Origin: Noviherbaspirillum humi
GTDB taxonomy: Bacteria; Pseudomonadota; Gammaproteobacteria; Burkholderiales; Burkholderiaceae_D
Assembly (NCBI RefSeq): GCF_900188095.1
Contig: NZ_FZOT01000011.1
Coordinates: forward strand, 99,618 to 163,617
Direction of reading: 5' to 3'
DNA length: 64,000 nt
Part shown: positions 47,392 through 56,435 of the stretch, piece after piece
Layout of the letters: every line of letters begins with the position of its first letter
Numbering within the stretch: the first letter of the stretch is position 1
Position numbers and translations under genes: made by a program
The notes under the pieces: generated by a model
What the model was told of the DNA's origin: nothing
The model's database searches: none
What the model saw: the letters and a program-made list of their open reading frames with translations, nothing else

Positions 47392-47985
47392 CTAGGCCCG
47401 GCGCCAGGCCAGAAACTGGTTGTTGGCTGGCATCGGGTAATCGGCATGCAATGCCAAACCCTGGCGGCGGGCCAAGGCATCGACGGCTTCCATGTCGCGC
47501 AAGCCCATGTGCGCTGCGCGGGCACGCAGCGAAGCATCGAATTCGGCATTGCTCGGCGTGGTGAAGACGCCTGCGTACTTGAACGGCCCGTAGATGCACA
47601 ACCATCCGCCCGGCTCCAGTACGCGGCCTATGCCATCGAACATGCGCTCCACCTCCTCCCAGGCCATGATGTGGCAGGTGTTGGCGGTGAACACGGCGTC
47701 GAAACGGCCGGCATCCCAGCCGGGCTGGCCGGCATCCAGCGCCAGCGGCGGCAGCACGTTCGGCAGCCGAGCTTCGTCCAGCCAGGCGCGTATGCCGTCA
47801 TGCTGGGGCGGGAGGTCACTGGTCTGCCAGGTGAGGTGCGGCAGGTGGCGACCGAAATACACCGCATGCTGGCCGCTGCCGCTGCCGATCTCGAGCACGC
47901 GGCGGCAGTCCGCCAGCAGCGGCGCAAGGCGTTCCAGAATGGGTTGCTGGTTGCGGGCGGTGGCGGGATAGAAGGGCTTTTCCAT
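47392..47985 (-). CDS. DUF938-family methyltransferase-like protein
   Basis: The 197-residue protein has a class I SAM-binding motif VLEIGSGSGQHAVYFG (about residues 30-45), followed by TSDLPPQH and FDAVFTANTCHIMAW. It begins with the family-typical EKPFYPATARNQQPIL. This is the DUF938 family, presumed methyltransferases without an assigned substrate. An in-frame ATG at 47997 would add four residues. It lies 13 bp after the Mut7-C gene on the same strand, so the two are likely co-transcribed. Confidence 0.87.
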   Translation of the reverse strand: MEKPFYPATARNQQPILERLAPLLADCRRVLEIGSGSGQHAVYFGRHLPHLTWQTSDLPPQHDGIRAWLDEARLPNVLPPLALDAGQPGWDAGRFDAVFTANTCHIMAWEEVERMFDGIGRVLEPGGWLCIYGPFKYAGVFTTPSNAEFDASLRARAAHMGLRDMEAVDALARRQGLALHADYPMPANNQFLAWRRA

Positions 47986-47998
47986 GCCCGGGATCATA

Positions 47999-48775
47999 TC
48001 AGCCCGCCGGCTCCGACTTGAAGGCCGATGGTACGCAGCCGCCGATGGTTTCCAGCAGATGCAGGATGCGCTGGCGCATGCGCACGACGTGCGAGCCTTC
48101 CCAATACACCTGCTCGCATTCATCGCATTCGAAAAAATGGCTGTAGGCGCGCCAGCTGTAGGTAGGCACCCTGTCCGCCACCGCTTCCTTGGCAACGCGG
48201 CGCAGCAGGCCGTTGCAGTTGAGGCAGCGCGTCAGCGCGCGCGAGCCGTGCGGCAGGCCGAAGCGGCGGATCACCTGGAGCAGCTGCTCGTTGCCTGCTA
48301 CCGGATGCAGGTAGCAGCCGCGTTCGATCTGCTTGCGTATCAGCAGATCGCGGTCGCGCGTCAGCACGACCCGCTCCTCCTGCTCGGCCAGGCTGGCCAC
48401 TTCGGCATCGCTGAAATCATTCCGGTACAGGACGTCGAAGCCGAGCATGCGCATCTGCTTGGCCAGCTGGCCGAGGTGAGCGTCAGCGATGAAGCGCGGG
48501 ACGGGCGCTTCATCGCCGGCGCAAAATTTTTCCGGCGGCAAGTCGGCATGCGGATGGACGTCGATGCTTTCGCCGCCCTGCAGGCGCCGGGAAAGCGGCG
48601 CCTCGACGCTGTCGAGCAGCACGCTGCCCACCTCGGTATGCGGCACGCCGAGCGCCTCGATCATATGCTTGAGGGTGGCGTCCTGGGAGACGGGGTGCGA
48701 AAAGCGCCGCGCGCGATGGCGCGGCGCCAGGAAATTGTTCAATTCCGCGTGAAACCTGAAGGCCGCGTCCGCCAC
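47999..48775 (-). CDS. Mut7-C RNase-domain protein with ubiquitin-like N-terminus
   Basis: The 258-residue protein has an N-terminal ubiquitin-like Mut7-C region (about 1-85, AAFRFHAELNNFLAPRHR) and a PIN-like Mut7-C domain (about 95-170, FIADAHLGQLAKQMRMLGFD and RVVLTRDRDLL). A C-terminal zinc ribbon has paired CxxC motifs (CLNCNGLL and ECDECEQVYW). It is predicted to be an RNA-cleaving or RNA-binding protein, with targets unknown. A GTG start at 48775 is chosen because AAAGGA sits 6 bp upstream. ATG starts further upstream lack one and overlap the divergent stress-protein leader. Confidence 0.85.
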   Translation of the reverse strand: MADAAFRFHAELNNFLAPRHRARRFSHPVSQDATLKHMIEALGVPHTEVGSVLLDSVEAPLSRRLQGGESIDVHPHADLPPEKFCAGDEAPVPRFIADAHLGQLAKQMRMLGFDVLYRNDFSDAEVASLAEQEERVVLTRDRDLLIRKQIERGCYLHPVAGNEQLLQVIRRFGLPHGSRALTRCLNCNGLLRRVAKEAVADRVPTYSWRAYSHFFECDECEQVYWEGSHVVRMRQRILHLLETIGGCVPSAFKSEPAG

Positions 48776-48917
48776 GTTCGATCCTTTTCCCGAAGATAAC
48801 GAGTAGACAGCAATCGCCGGCAATGTATCCATGCATGCCGCCATGAAAGAACCCCCTTCGGGTGGTGCGAAAACTGCTTCGGGCATGGGTCCGGACAGCA
48901 AAACCGAGGAGAAGGAC

Positions 48918-49769
48918 GTGTCCTACAAGACCATCCTGGTTCATGTGGATGAATCGCGCCATGCCGGCGAGCGCATACGCCTGGCGGCGGCGGTGGCGAT
49001 GACGGAGAAGGCGCACCTGATCGGCACCGCCACCACCGGCGCCTCGCGCTACATCCAGCGCAACCGCATGCTGGCGGAGCTCGATCCGCATTTCCAGACC
49101 CATCTGGACTTCCTGCGCCAGCGGGCACGGCGCGGCCTGGAGGAATTCGATGGCATAGCCCAGGCGCTCGGCCTGCCGTCCTTCGAAGGCAACCTGGTGG
49201 ACGACGAAGCCGGCGGCGGCATCTGCCTGCAGGCGCGGTATTGCGACCTGGTGGTGATCGGCCAGAACGACCCCAAGGAACCGTCGCCGGTCGTGATGCC
49301 GGACTTTCCGCAGTACGTGGTGTTGAACGCCGGCCGGCCGGTGCTGCTCACGCCGCATGCCTGCTCCTTCTCTTCCATCGGCAATCACGTCGTGGTGGCA
49401 TGGGATGCCAGCATGGCGGCGGCGCGCGCCATCAGCGGCGCCCTGCCGCTGCTGCGGCGGGCGCAGCAGGTGGATGTGGCGATCTTCGATCTGCCGTCGC
49501 CCACTGGCAACGGCGCCATGCCGGAAAGCCCGGATGCCGGGGCCGACATCTCGCGTTACCTGCAGCGGCATGGCATCAAGGTCGGCCTGCAAAAGCGGCA
49601 TGCGGAAGGCGACGTCGGCCATGCGCTGCTCGACATGGCGACCAGCGGCAATTGCGACCTGATGGTGATGGGCTTCTATGGCCATACCCGCTTCCGGGAA
49701 ATCATGCTGGGCAGCGTCAGCGCCACCGTGCTGGAGGCCATGCGGCTGCCGGTGCTGATGTCGAACTGA
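48918..49769 (+). CDS. Tandem universal stress protein
   Basis: The 283-residue protein carries two USP domains. The first begins YKTILVHVDESRHAGERIRLA and ends near residue 140. The second begins NHVVVAWDASMAAARAI and ends with LMVMGFYGHTRFREIMLGSVSATVLEAM, which contains the G-x2-G-x9-GS/T ATP-site pattern in variant form. The GTG at 48918 is preferred, with GGAGAAGG just upstream. It lies before cioAB on the same strand, and USP proteins are often induced by respiratory or oxidative stress. Confidence 0.88.
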   Translation: MSYKTILVHVDESRHAGERIRLAAAVAMTEKAHLIGTATTGASRYIQRNRMLAELDPHFQTHLDFLRQRARRGLEEFDGIAQALGLPSFEGNLVDDEAGGGICLQARYCDLVVIGQNDPKEPSPVVMPDFPQYVVLNAGRPVLLTPHACSFSSIGNHVVVAWDASMAAARAISGALPLLRRAQQVDVAIFDLPSPTGNGAMPESPDAGADISRYLQRHGIKVGLQKRHAEGDVGHALLDMATSGNCDLMVMGFYGHTRFREIMLGSVSATVLEAMRLPVLMSN

Positions 49770-49965
49770 CCGCCCGGCGCGGCTGCCGCTCGCGCACCGC
49801 CGGCCGCCCCACTCCTGTCGCGATTTGCGCGCACCGGCAAAAGGAAATCCTGCGCGCGCATTGAACAACTTGCATCGGGTTCAGGTCGAACAGCGCAGAA
49901 CATGCCCGCAGCCAAAAAGGCCGGCGCGACCAGGCAGCGCCCGGCACCATCGCACAGAGGATTCC

Positions 49966-51360
49966 ATGGAAACCATCGCCGGGATAGACACCCTGCTCTT
50001 CGCTCGGATCCAGTTCGCCTTCACGGTCAGCTTCCACATCATCTTCCCGGCATTTTCTATCGGTCTCGGCGCCTTCATCGCGACGCTCGAAGTCCGCTGG
50101 CTGCTCAGCGGCGATTCCCATTTCCACACCCTGGCCCGCTTCTGGACCAAGATCTTCGCCGTCTCGTTCGCCATGGGCGTGGTGTCCGGCATCGTCATGG
50201 AGTACCAGCTCGGCACCAGCTGGTCGCGCTTCGCGCAGGTGGTCGGCAATTCCATCGGCCCGCTGTTCGGCTACGAGGTGCTGACCGCCTTCTTCCTCGA
50301 GGCAAGCTTCCTCGGCCTGATGCTGTTCGGCTGGAACCGGGTGCCGCCCTGGGTGCATACCTTCGCTTCCATCATGGTGGCGCTCGGCACCGCCATCTCC
50401 GGCTTCTGGATCCTGTCGGCCAACAGCTGGATGCATACGCCGGCCGGCGTCGAGGTGCGGGACGGCATCACCTATCCCGTGTCGTGGTTCGACATCATCT
50501 TCAATCCCAGCTTCCCTTACCGCTTCACCCACATGATGATCGCCACCTACCTCACCACCTCGCTGGTGGTGCTGGCCACCGGCGCGCGCTACGTGCTGGC
50601 CGGGCGCTTCGAGCGCGAGGCGCGCACCATGATGCGCATGGGCCTGGGCATGGTGATGCTGCTGGCGCCGATCCAGATCTTCGTCGGCGACATGCATGGC
50701 CTGAACACGCTGGAGCACCAGCCTGCCAAGATCGCCGCCATGGAAGCGCACTGGGATGGCTCCAAGCCTGCCGACCTGGTGCTGTTCGCCTGGCCGGACG
50801 AAAAGAACGAACGCAATCTCGCCGAGGTCGCCATCCCCGGCCTCGGCAGCGTTATCCTCAAGCATGAACGGGGCGGCCTGTTCCCGGGCCTGAAGCAATT
50901 CAAGCCGCAGGATCGGCCGCCGGTGAAGCCGGTGTTCTTCGCCTTCCGCGTGATGGTCGGCATCGGCATGCTGCTGCTGACCGTCGGCGTGGTCGGCGGC
51001 TTCCTCTGGTGGCGCAAGCGGCTGTTCACCACGACCTGGTTCCTCAAGCCGGTCGGTCATCTGTGGCCGCTCGGCTTCATCGCCATCATCGCCGGCTGGA
51101 TCACTACCGAAGTCGGACGCCAGCCCTGGATCGCCTACGGCATCCTGCGCACCGCCGATGCGGTGTCGCCGGTTACCGCAGCTGAGGTGGCGACTTCGCT
51201 GGCGCTGTTCGTGCTCGTCTATTTCGTCGTGTTCGGCATCGGCATCTACTATGTGTACCGCATGCTGCGCAAGGGACCGAAGCAGCCGGAGAAGGACAAG
51301 GAGGCGCTGGCCAACCGGCCGCTGTCGGCCGCCCAGGAAACCACGGGAGACCCGACATGA
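49966..51360 (+). CDS. cioA: Cyanide-insensitive-type bd quinol oxidase subunit I
   Basis: The 464-residue membrane protein is a short-Q-loop CydA homologue of the CIO type. Haem ligands are His24 (FTVSFHIIFP), the His of FTHMMIATYL and the Met of FRVMVGIGM. The quinol loop has LEHQPAKIAAMEAHWD, and GRQPWIAYG is conserved. It reduces oxygen with quinol electrons without pumping protons. The AGAGGATTCC ribosome site favours 49966. The stop overlaps cioB by 4 bp. No cydX-like small gene or cydDC is adjacent. Confidence 0.95.
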   Translation: METIAGIDTLLFARIQFAFTVSFHIIFPAFSIGLGAFIATLEVRWLLSGDSHFHTLARFWTKIFAVSFAMGVVSGIVMEYQLGTSWSRFAQVVGNSIGPLFGYEVLTAFFLEASFLGLMLFGWNRVPPWVHTFASIMVALGTAISGFWILSANSWMHTPAGVEVRDGITYPVSWFDIIFNPSFPYRFTHMMIATYLTTSLVVLATGARYVLAGRFEREARTMMRMGLGMVMLLAPIQIFVGDMHGLNTLEHQPAKIAAMEAHWDGSKPADLVLFAWPDEKNERNLAEVAIPGLGSVILKHERGGLFPGLKQFKPQDRPPVKPVFFAFRVMVGIGMLLLTVGVVGGFLWWRKRLFTTTWFLKPVGHLWPLGFIAIIAGWITTEVGRQPWIAYGILRTADAVSPVTAAEVATSLALFVLVYFVVFGIGIYYVYRMLRKGPKQPEKDKEALANRPLSAAQETTGDPT

Positions 51361-52370
51361 AAGACGTTGCCTTCATCCTGCCCGTCCTGCTGCTCCTGGT
51401 GCTGGTGACGGCTGTGGTGCTTTACGTGGTGCTGGACGGCTTCGACCTCGGCATCGGCATCCTTTTCCCCTTCTACAAGGAGGAGGCGGAGCGCGACATG
51501 GTGATGAACTCGGTAGCGCCGTTCTGGGATGGGAACGAGACCTGGCTGGTGATGGGCGGCATCGCGCTCTGGGTCGGCTTTCCGATCGCCTTTGCGATGA
51601 TCATGCCGGCGGTCTATCTGCCGGTGCTAATCATGCTGCTGGCGCTGATCTTCCGCGGCGTCGCCTTCGAATTCCGCTGGGTGGCCAAGCCGCATGAGCG
51701 CAAATGGGATATTGCCTTCGCCGGCGGCTCCATCCTTGCAGCCTTTGCCCAGGGCCTGATCCTCGGCACCCTGCTGCAGGAGATCCCGATTCGAAACGGC
51801 CAGTATGCCGGCGGCCCGCTCGACTGGGCCAACTTGTTCAATGTCATGTGCGGGCTCGGCCTGGTCGTCGGCTATGGCTTGCTCGGCGCCTGCTGGCTGA
51901 TGCTGAAGGCGACCGGCACCGTTGAACAGAAGGCGCGCAAGCTGGGCGTACCGCTGTTGTTTGCACTGCTGTTCTTCGTCGCCGTGGTCAGCATCTGGAC
52001 GCCGCTGCAGATACCGCGCATCGCCGAGCGCTGGTTCAGCACGCCCAATTTCTATTTCCTCTCGCAGGTGCCGCTGGCAACGCTGCTCCTGGCGTGGGTG
52101 TGCTGGCGCAGCATACGCAAGGGGCGCACGATCCAGCCCTTCGCTTCGGCCGTCGGCCTTTTCCTGCTCGCCTTCGTCGGGCTGGCGATCTCCAACATTC
52201 CCTACATCGTCCCGCCCACGCTCACCATCTGGGAGGGCGCCGCCTCCCCGCCCTCTCAAGTCTTCTTCCTGGTGGGCGCATCCATCCTGATCCCGATGAT
52301 CATCGCCTACACCATCGTGGTGTTCTGGCTGTTCCGCGGCAAGCTGCAAGCCGGCGAAGGCTATCACTAG
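51357..52370 (+). CDS. cioB: bd-type quinol oxidase subunit II
   Basis: The 337-residue protein has about eight to nine membrane helices. Typical CydB/CioB blocks are YVVLDGFDLGIGILFPF near the N-terminus, WDGNETWLVMGG, LPVLIMLLALIFRGVAFEFR and a C-terminal SNIPYIVPPTLTIWEGAA. It pairs with CioA as the structural subunit of the oxidase. ATGA overlap gives coupled translation. A terminator hairpin follows about 80 bp on. Confidence 0.95.
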   Translation: MKDVAFILPVLLLLVLVTAVVLYVVLDGFDLGIGILFPFYKEEAERDMVMNSVAPFWDGNETWLVMGGIALWVGFPIAFAMIMPAVYLPVLIMLLALIFRGVAFEFRWVAKPHERKWDIAFAGGSILAAFAQGLILGTLLQEIPIRNGQYAGGPLDWANLFNVMCGLGLVVGYGLLGACWLMLKATGTVEQKARKLGVPLLFALLFFVAVVSIWTPLQIPRIAERWFSTPNFYFLSQVPLATLLLAWVCWRSIRKGRTIQPFASAVGLFLLAFVGLAISNIPYIVPPTLTIWEGAASPPSQVFFLVGASILIPMIIAYTIVVFWLFRGKLQAGEGYH

Positions 52371-52450
52371 CGCGTGCCCTATTTGCCGGCGTTATTCCGC
52401 TCGTCTCCTTGGCCGCTTCCAGCGGTGCTTTATCCATTAAGCCATTGATC

Positions 52451-52475
52451 AGCGCCGCAAAAGCGGCGCTTTATC
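52451..52475 (+). terminator. cioAB terminator
   Basis: AGCGCCGC-AAAA-GCGGCGCT followed by TTATCTTT. A second small hairpin CGCCATG-TCG-CATGGCG with TTTT lies at 52502-52523. Confidence 0.85.
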
Positions 52476-53317
52476 TTTCCAGTTCACAGCGCAAGTAAAT
52501 TCGCCATGTCGCATGGCGGTTTTACACGTCGACGCCGGCTTGCGTTCTCAAATGAAATCCGGGCGCGTACCGATCGTTTCGGCGAGCGGCTTGTTTTCGC
52601 ATGGCATCCCGGACCGTTCATCTTGTAGTGATTTCAAACGCAGGTTGGAACATTTACAAGAAACAAACCCGCGCACCTTCATTCCATGACCAGCGGCAAC
52701 GAAAAGCCGTGTGCCTCCGCTTGAATACCGCATTCACGACACCCTTTTTACGCAAAGAATGAGTTGGTTCTCCCGTTTCACTTGAGCCGACTCAAGTGAA
52801 AGGAGGAAGGGGTGTGCAGACTGAGAGGGACGCGTGCAAGCACTCGGGGTGGCACGGTATTTGGATATAGCGACGGGCCAGGCATTCGTAACCTATCGAA
52901 TGCAGCCACGCGGGGAGCCGCAGATTCAGCGACAGGAGTCTTGCGGCGACGTTGCCAACTTTCAAGGAGGGAGATGCCTATGCAAAAAAATGCATCATGA
53001 AGAAGGAAGCACCCATCACTGCCTCGCTGCTGCGCTGAGTTGACCAAGGGAGTCCAGTCGGCAGCGGATGACAGATAGCAGAATGCATGACGCCGGATTG
53101 CGGCGCTAGGACGATCGATGAGGCAGGTTGCAGTAAAAGGCGCATTTCCCTGATTCGCTTGCCATGCAGGACGGCAGGAGGATACGGGAGGCAGGCATGA
53201 GGCAGGAAACGCGTCGAATGCCTTCCGCTTGGATCAGGAATCAGCGGCATGAACCATTTTTAGTGTGGCCAGTCTATCAACGTAGTCAGTTTATTAACAT
53301 GAATCTGGAGGTTTAAC
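52475..53317. other. Long intergenic region of unknown content before glsB
   Basis: No recognised protein lies in these 843 bp, and the short frames present have neighbour-unlike codon use. Visible structure includes a perfect 11-bp-arm palindrome TTTCACTTGAG-CCGA-CTCAAGTGAAA (52776-52801) followed directly by GGAGGAAGG. A strong AAGGAGG (52964-52970) precedes two overlapping mini-frames of 8 and 13 codons (52974-53000 and 52997-53038). Seven GGA triplets lie within 53170-53239. It may encode a small RNA or a long regulated leader for glsB, or it may be a decayed gene. I cannot decide. Confidence 0.5.
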
Positions 53318-53587
53318 ATGAATTTCATTATCTGGATCGTAGTTGGCGGTATTCTGGGTTGGCTCGCAAGCCTCGTCATGAGGACCGATGCTCAGCAAGG
53401 CATCTTCCTGAACGTGATCGTCGGCATCATCGGCGCGCTGCTTGGCGGCTGGCTGTTGGCTCCGCTGTTCGGCACCGGCACCATCAATCAGAATGACTTC
53501 AGCATTTCCTCGCTGCTGGTTTCCTTCCTGGGTGCGGTGGTGCTGCTTGCCATCGTCAACCTGCTGCGTCGTGGCACGCCGCGCTAA
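53318..53587 (+). CDS. GlsB/YeaQ/YmgE-family stress-response membrane protein
   Basis: The 89-residue protein has three transmembrane helices with the family pattern FIIWIVVGGILGWLASLVMR, NVIVGIIGALLGGWLLAPLF and a C-terminal VSFLGAVVLLAIVNLLRR. These are former transglycosylase-associated proteins, induced by envelope or general stress, with unknown biochemical role. The start follows CTGGAGG. It is preceded by an unusually long intergenic stretch and followed by a terminator. Confidence 0.94.
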   Translation: MNFIIWIVVGGILGWLASLVMRTDAQQGIFLNVIVGIIGALLGGWLLAPLFGTGTINQNDFSISSLLVSFLGAVVLLAIVNLLRRGTPR

Positions 53588-53638
53588 TATTGAGAATCAT
53601 CTAGCTTCATCCAGGTATTAGCCTGCTGTCGCAACAAG

Positions 53639-53673
53639 CTGCGCGGAACGCCTCCAGGGCTTCCGCGCAGTTT
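53639..53673 (+). terminator. Terminator after the GlsB-family gene
   Basis: CTGCGCGGAA and TTCCGCGCAG arms (10 bp) enclose a 12-nt loop and are followed by TTTCATTT. Confidence 0.8.
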
Positions 53674-53754
53674 CATTTCCGCTTCCTGTTTTCCCTCTTC
53701 CCGCGCCGTTCAGCGCTTTCGGACTTCCCGAAAAAACATGCAGCGGCCTGTTTG

Positions 53755-55149
53755 CTACTGCTGCGGCCGGATCATGTCTTCCGGCCGGACCCAGCGATCG
53801 AAATCCTCAGCCGTCACATGGCCGAGCTCGAGCGCCGCTTCCTTCAGCGTCTGGCCCTGCTTGTGCGCATGCTTGGCAATCTGGGCCGCCTTGTCGTAGC
53901 CGATATGCGGGGCCAGCGCCGTAACCAGCATGAGCGAGCGTGCCATCAGTTCACCGATGCGCTCGCGATTCGCTTCGATCCCCCGCGCGCAATGCTCGTC
54001 GAAGCTGTTCATGCCGTCGGCCAGCAGGCGCACGCTCTGCAGCGTGTTATGCACCAGCAGCGGCTTGAAGACATTCAGTTCGAAATTGCCCATGGCGCCG
54101 CCCATGTTGACGGCGACATCGTTGCCAAACACCTGGCAGCAGAGCATGGTCATGGCTTCGCATTGGGTGGGATTGACCTTGCCCGGCATGATGGAGCTGC
54201 CCGGCTCATTCTCCGGAATGGTGATTTCGCCAAGGCCGGAGCGCGGTCCCGATGCCAGCCAGCGCACGTCATTGGCGATCTTCATCAGCGCCGCCGCAAG
54301 CGTCTTCAGCGCGCCATGCGCGGCGACGAGCGCATCATGCGAGGCCAGCGCGGCGAACTTGTTGGGCGCGCTGCGGAAAGGCAGGCCGCTCATGCGTTCC
54401 AGTTCGGCGGCGACCCGCTGTCCAAATTCCGCGTGGGTGTTCAGCCCGGTGCCTACCGCAGTTCCTCCTGCCGCCAGCTCGGCAACCGCCGGCCGCGTCG
54501 CCTCGATGACGGTTTGCGCATGCGCCAGCTGAGCGACATAGCCGGAGAATTCCTGGCCCAGCGTCAATGGCGTGGCATCCTGCAGATGGGTGCGGCCAAT
54601 CTTCACGATGTCGGCGAAGTCGCTCGACTTCTGCTCCAGCGTGGCGCGCAGGCGCTGCAGCGAAGGCAGCAGATGGCGCGCGATGTCGACGCTCACCGCC
54701 ACATGCATGGCGGTGGGGAAAATGTCGTTGGAGGATTGCCCCATGTTGACGTCGTCGTTGGGATGCACCAGGCGCCCCGCGCCGCGCGGGCCGCCGAGCA
54801 GTTCGGAAGCGCGATTGGCCAGCACTTCGTTCATGTTCATGTTGCTTTGGGTGCCGGAGCCGGTCTGCCAGACCGACAGCGGAAACTCATCCGCATGCGC
54901 CGAGGCCAGCACTTCGTCGGCGGCGCGGATGATGGCATCGGCCTTGGCGCGGTCGAGCAGGCCGAGGTCGCGGTTGGCCACCGCGCAGGCACGCTTGACC
55001 ATGGCGAGTGCATGGATCAGGGTATCCGGCATGCGCTCGGTGGAGATGTGGAAGTGATGCAGCGATCGCTGCGTCTGGGCGCCCCACAATTTGTCGGCCG
55101 GCACTTCTATCGGTCCGAAGGTATCGCGCTCGGTTCTGGTCTGGCTCAT
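53755..55149 (-). CDS. fumC: Fumarate hydratase, class II
   Basis: The 464-residue enzyme interconverts fumarate and malate in the TCA cycle without an iron-sulfur cluster. The superfamily signature [15 protein letters not shown] is present, with [20 protein letters not shown] and [19 protein letters not shown] from the active site. Length is normal. CAGGAG precedes the start. As an iron-free fumarase it would support the TCA cycle under iron limitation or oxidative stress. Confidence 0.97.
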   Translation of the reverse strand: MSQTRTERDTFGPIEVPADKLWGAQTQRSLHHFHISTERMPDTLIHALAMVKRACAVANRDLGLLDRAKADAIIRAADEVLASAHADEFPLSVWQTGSGTQSNMNMNEVLANRASELLGGPRGAGRLVHPNDDVNMGQSSNDIFPTAMHVAVSVDIARHLLPSLQRLRATLEQKSSDFADIVKIGRTHLQDATPLTLGQEFSGYVAQLAHAQTVIEATRPAVAELAAGGTAVGTGLNTHAEFGQRVAAELERMSGLPFRSAPNKFAALASHDALVAAHGALKTLAAALMKIANDVRWLASGPRSGLGEITIPENEPGSSIMPGKVNPTQCEAMTMLCCQVFGNDVAVNMGGAMGNFELNVFKPLLVHNTLQSVRLLADGMNSFDEHCARGIEANRERIGELMARSLMLVTALAPHIGYDKAAQIAKHAHKQGQTLKEAALELGHVTAEDFDRWVRPEDMIRPQQ

Positions 55150-55296
55150 GGAAGCTCCTGTTTCCCTGATGGATGATGCTTCGACATCGAAGGCGATGAT
55201 CGTTCCATTATCGGCTCAACCCTTATGCGGCGTCGGTCGCTCAACCCGGGGCTCTGCCTTGGCCATGGGGCCGACCCTGGCAGGAAAGGAAAAGGC

Positions 55297-55797
55297 ATGA
55301 TTGGCACCTGGTACCGGCGCCGAATCCTGCGCGGTGCCTGGGCCGGCCTGCTCGCAGGGGCCGTCGCGACCGTGCTGCAGCTGCTGCTGTGGTTCGCAAC
55401 CGGCGCGCCGCTGCCGGACATCTTCCTGCGGGACGCGCAATTGGCCGCTGCCATATTGCTGGGGCCGGCAGTGCTGCCGCCGCCGATTGCGGCGAGCGTG
55501 AACGTGATGCTGGCGGCCAGCGCGGTTCACCTGCTGCTATCGGCAGCTTATGGCTGGACGGTGGACTGGCTGATGCAAGCGGACACCGGCGTGCATGCGG
55601 GCTCGCACCGGCGGTGGCTCGTCATCGGTCCGCTATTTGGGCTGGCGCTGTACGCAATCAACATGCACGGCTTCACCCTGATCTTTCCCTGGTTCGAAGT
55701 GAACCGGGACTGGATCACGGTGCTGGCGCATCTCGCCTTCGGCGTGACGGCGGCGCGGCTATGCGGCAAGCGAAGCGATGCGGAGGGCAGGAAATGA
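55297..55797 (+). CDS. Small integral membrane protein of unknown family
   Basis: The 166-residue protein has about four hydrophobic helices (roughly 12-32, 48-75, 82-100 and 112-150). The first lies in RGAWAGLLAGAVATVLQLLLWF. I do not recognise the family with confidence. AAGGAAAAGG lies just upstream of the ATG at 55297. It diverges from fumC and converges with the DUF3579 gene. It is probably a real gene, because of the consistent codon use and ribosome site. Confidence 0.72.
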   Translation: MIGTWYRRRILRGAWAGLLAGAVATVLQLLLWFATGAPLPDIFLRDAQLAAAILLGPAVLPPPIAASVNVMLAASAVHLLLSAAYGWTVDWLMQADTGVHAGSHRRWLVIGPLFGLALYAINMHGFTLIFPWFEVNRDWITVLAHLAFGVTAARLCGKRSDAEGRK

Positions 55798-55815
55798 AGG
55801 CAGGAAGGCCTGAGT

Positions 55816-56166
55816 TCAGGATTTGAGGCGTTCTTCCGGCAGAGGGCAGGCGTCGACGATTTGCAGATCGTTGTCCTTGGCGAAATTCATCACGAAGTGA
55901 TAGGCCAGCGGTTCGACTTCCCGCAGCGCCTCGCTCACCACCACCGACTTCACGCCGCCCAGCACCGTCGGGCGCACATAGGGGGAGTACTGGAGGTGCG
56001 CGTTCGGACCGCCGCTGCCTTCCGGTCGGAAACAGGACATGACGCCGCAAAGCCTTTCCGCCCAATCGCTGGGGCGGAACTGCCGGCCCTTGCTGGTCAG
56101 ACCTTGGATGAAAAACTCGCGTGCGGGGGATTTTTTGTCAGCTTCGTCAGCCATTTTGCGGCTCAT
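55816..56166 (-). CDS. DUF3579 protein
   Basis: The protein of about 116 residues contains FFIQGLTSKGRQFRPSDWAERLCGVMS and VKSVVVSEALREVEPLAYHFVMNFAKDN within a small alpha/beta domain. This is the DUF3579 family of beta-proteobacteria, whose function is not established. Three in-frame ATGs compete (56214, 56166, 56154) and none has a good ribosome site. 56166 is chosen as a compromise close to the conserved domain. An unusual AT-rich region with a 23-bp inverted repeat lies upstream. Confidence 0.85.
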   Translation of the reverse strand: MSRKMADEADKKSPAREFFIQGLTSKGRQFRPSDWAERLCGVMSCFRPEGSGGPNAHLQYSPYVRPTVLGGVKSVVVSEALREVEPLAYHFVMNFAKDNDLQIVDACPLPEERLKS

Positions 56167-56257
56167 TTCTGTAGCGGTGCCACTGGGATTTGCCAAGCGG
56201 CCATTATGTGGCATCAGGCTTTCAAATATCTTGCATATGATATCTTATATAAGACTT

Positions 56258-56280
56258 AATGTGAAACAACGTTGCACATT
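56258..56280. promoter_or_regulatory. Inverted repeat upstream of the DUF3579 gene
   Basis: AATGTGAAAC-AAC-GTTGCACATT is a 10-3-10 dyad with nine of ten positions paired. It lies in an AT-rich patch that also holds CTTATATAAG (56244-56253) and two ATATCTT direct repeats. It is likely a regulator-binding site. The regulator is unknown. Confidence 0.5.
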
Positions 56281-56435
56281 ATGAAATCCAATATCCGATA
56301 TGCGGGAAACGAGGCACTAGAGACGCCTTCCGAAAAGTCAGTTAGGTACGTTTCGCCAGAATGCAAGAAGCGATCCATTTGACCGGATCGGCCTTGTGAA
56401 ATGTCGAAGGCGCTGTCTCTGTCGTTCCTGAAGAA

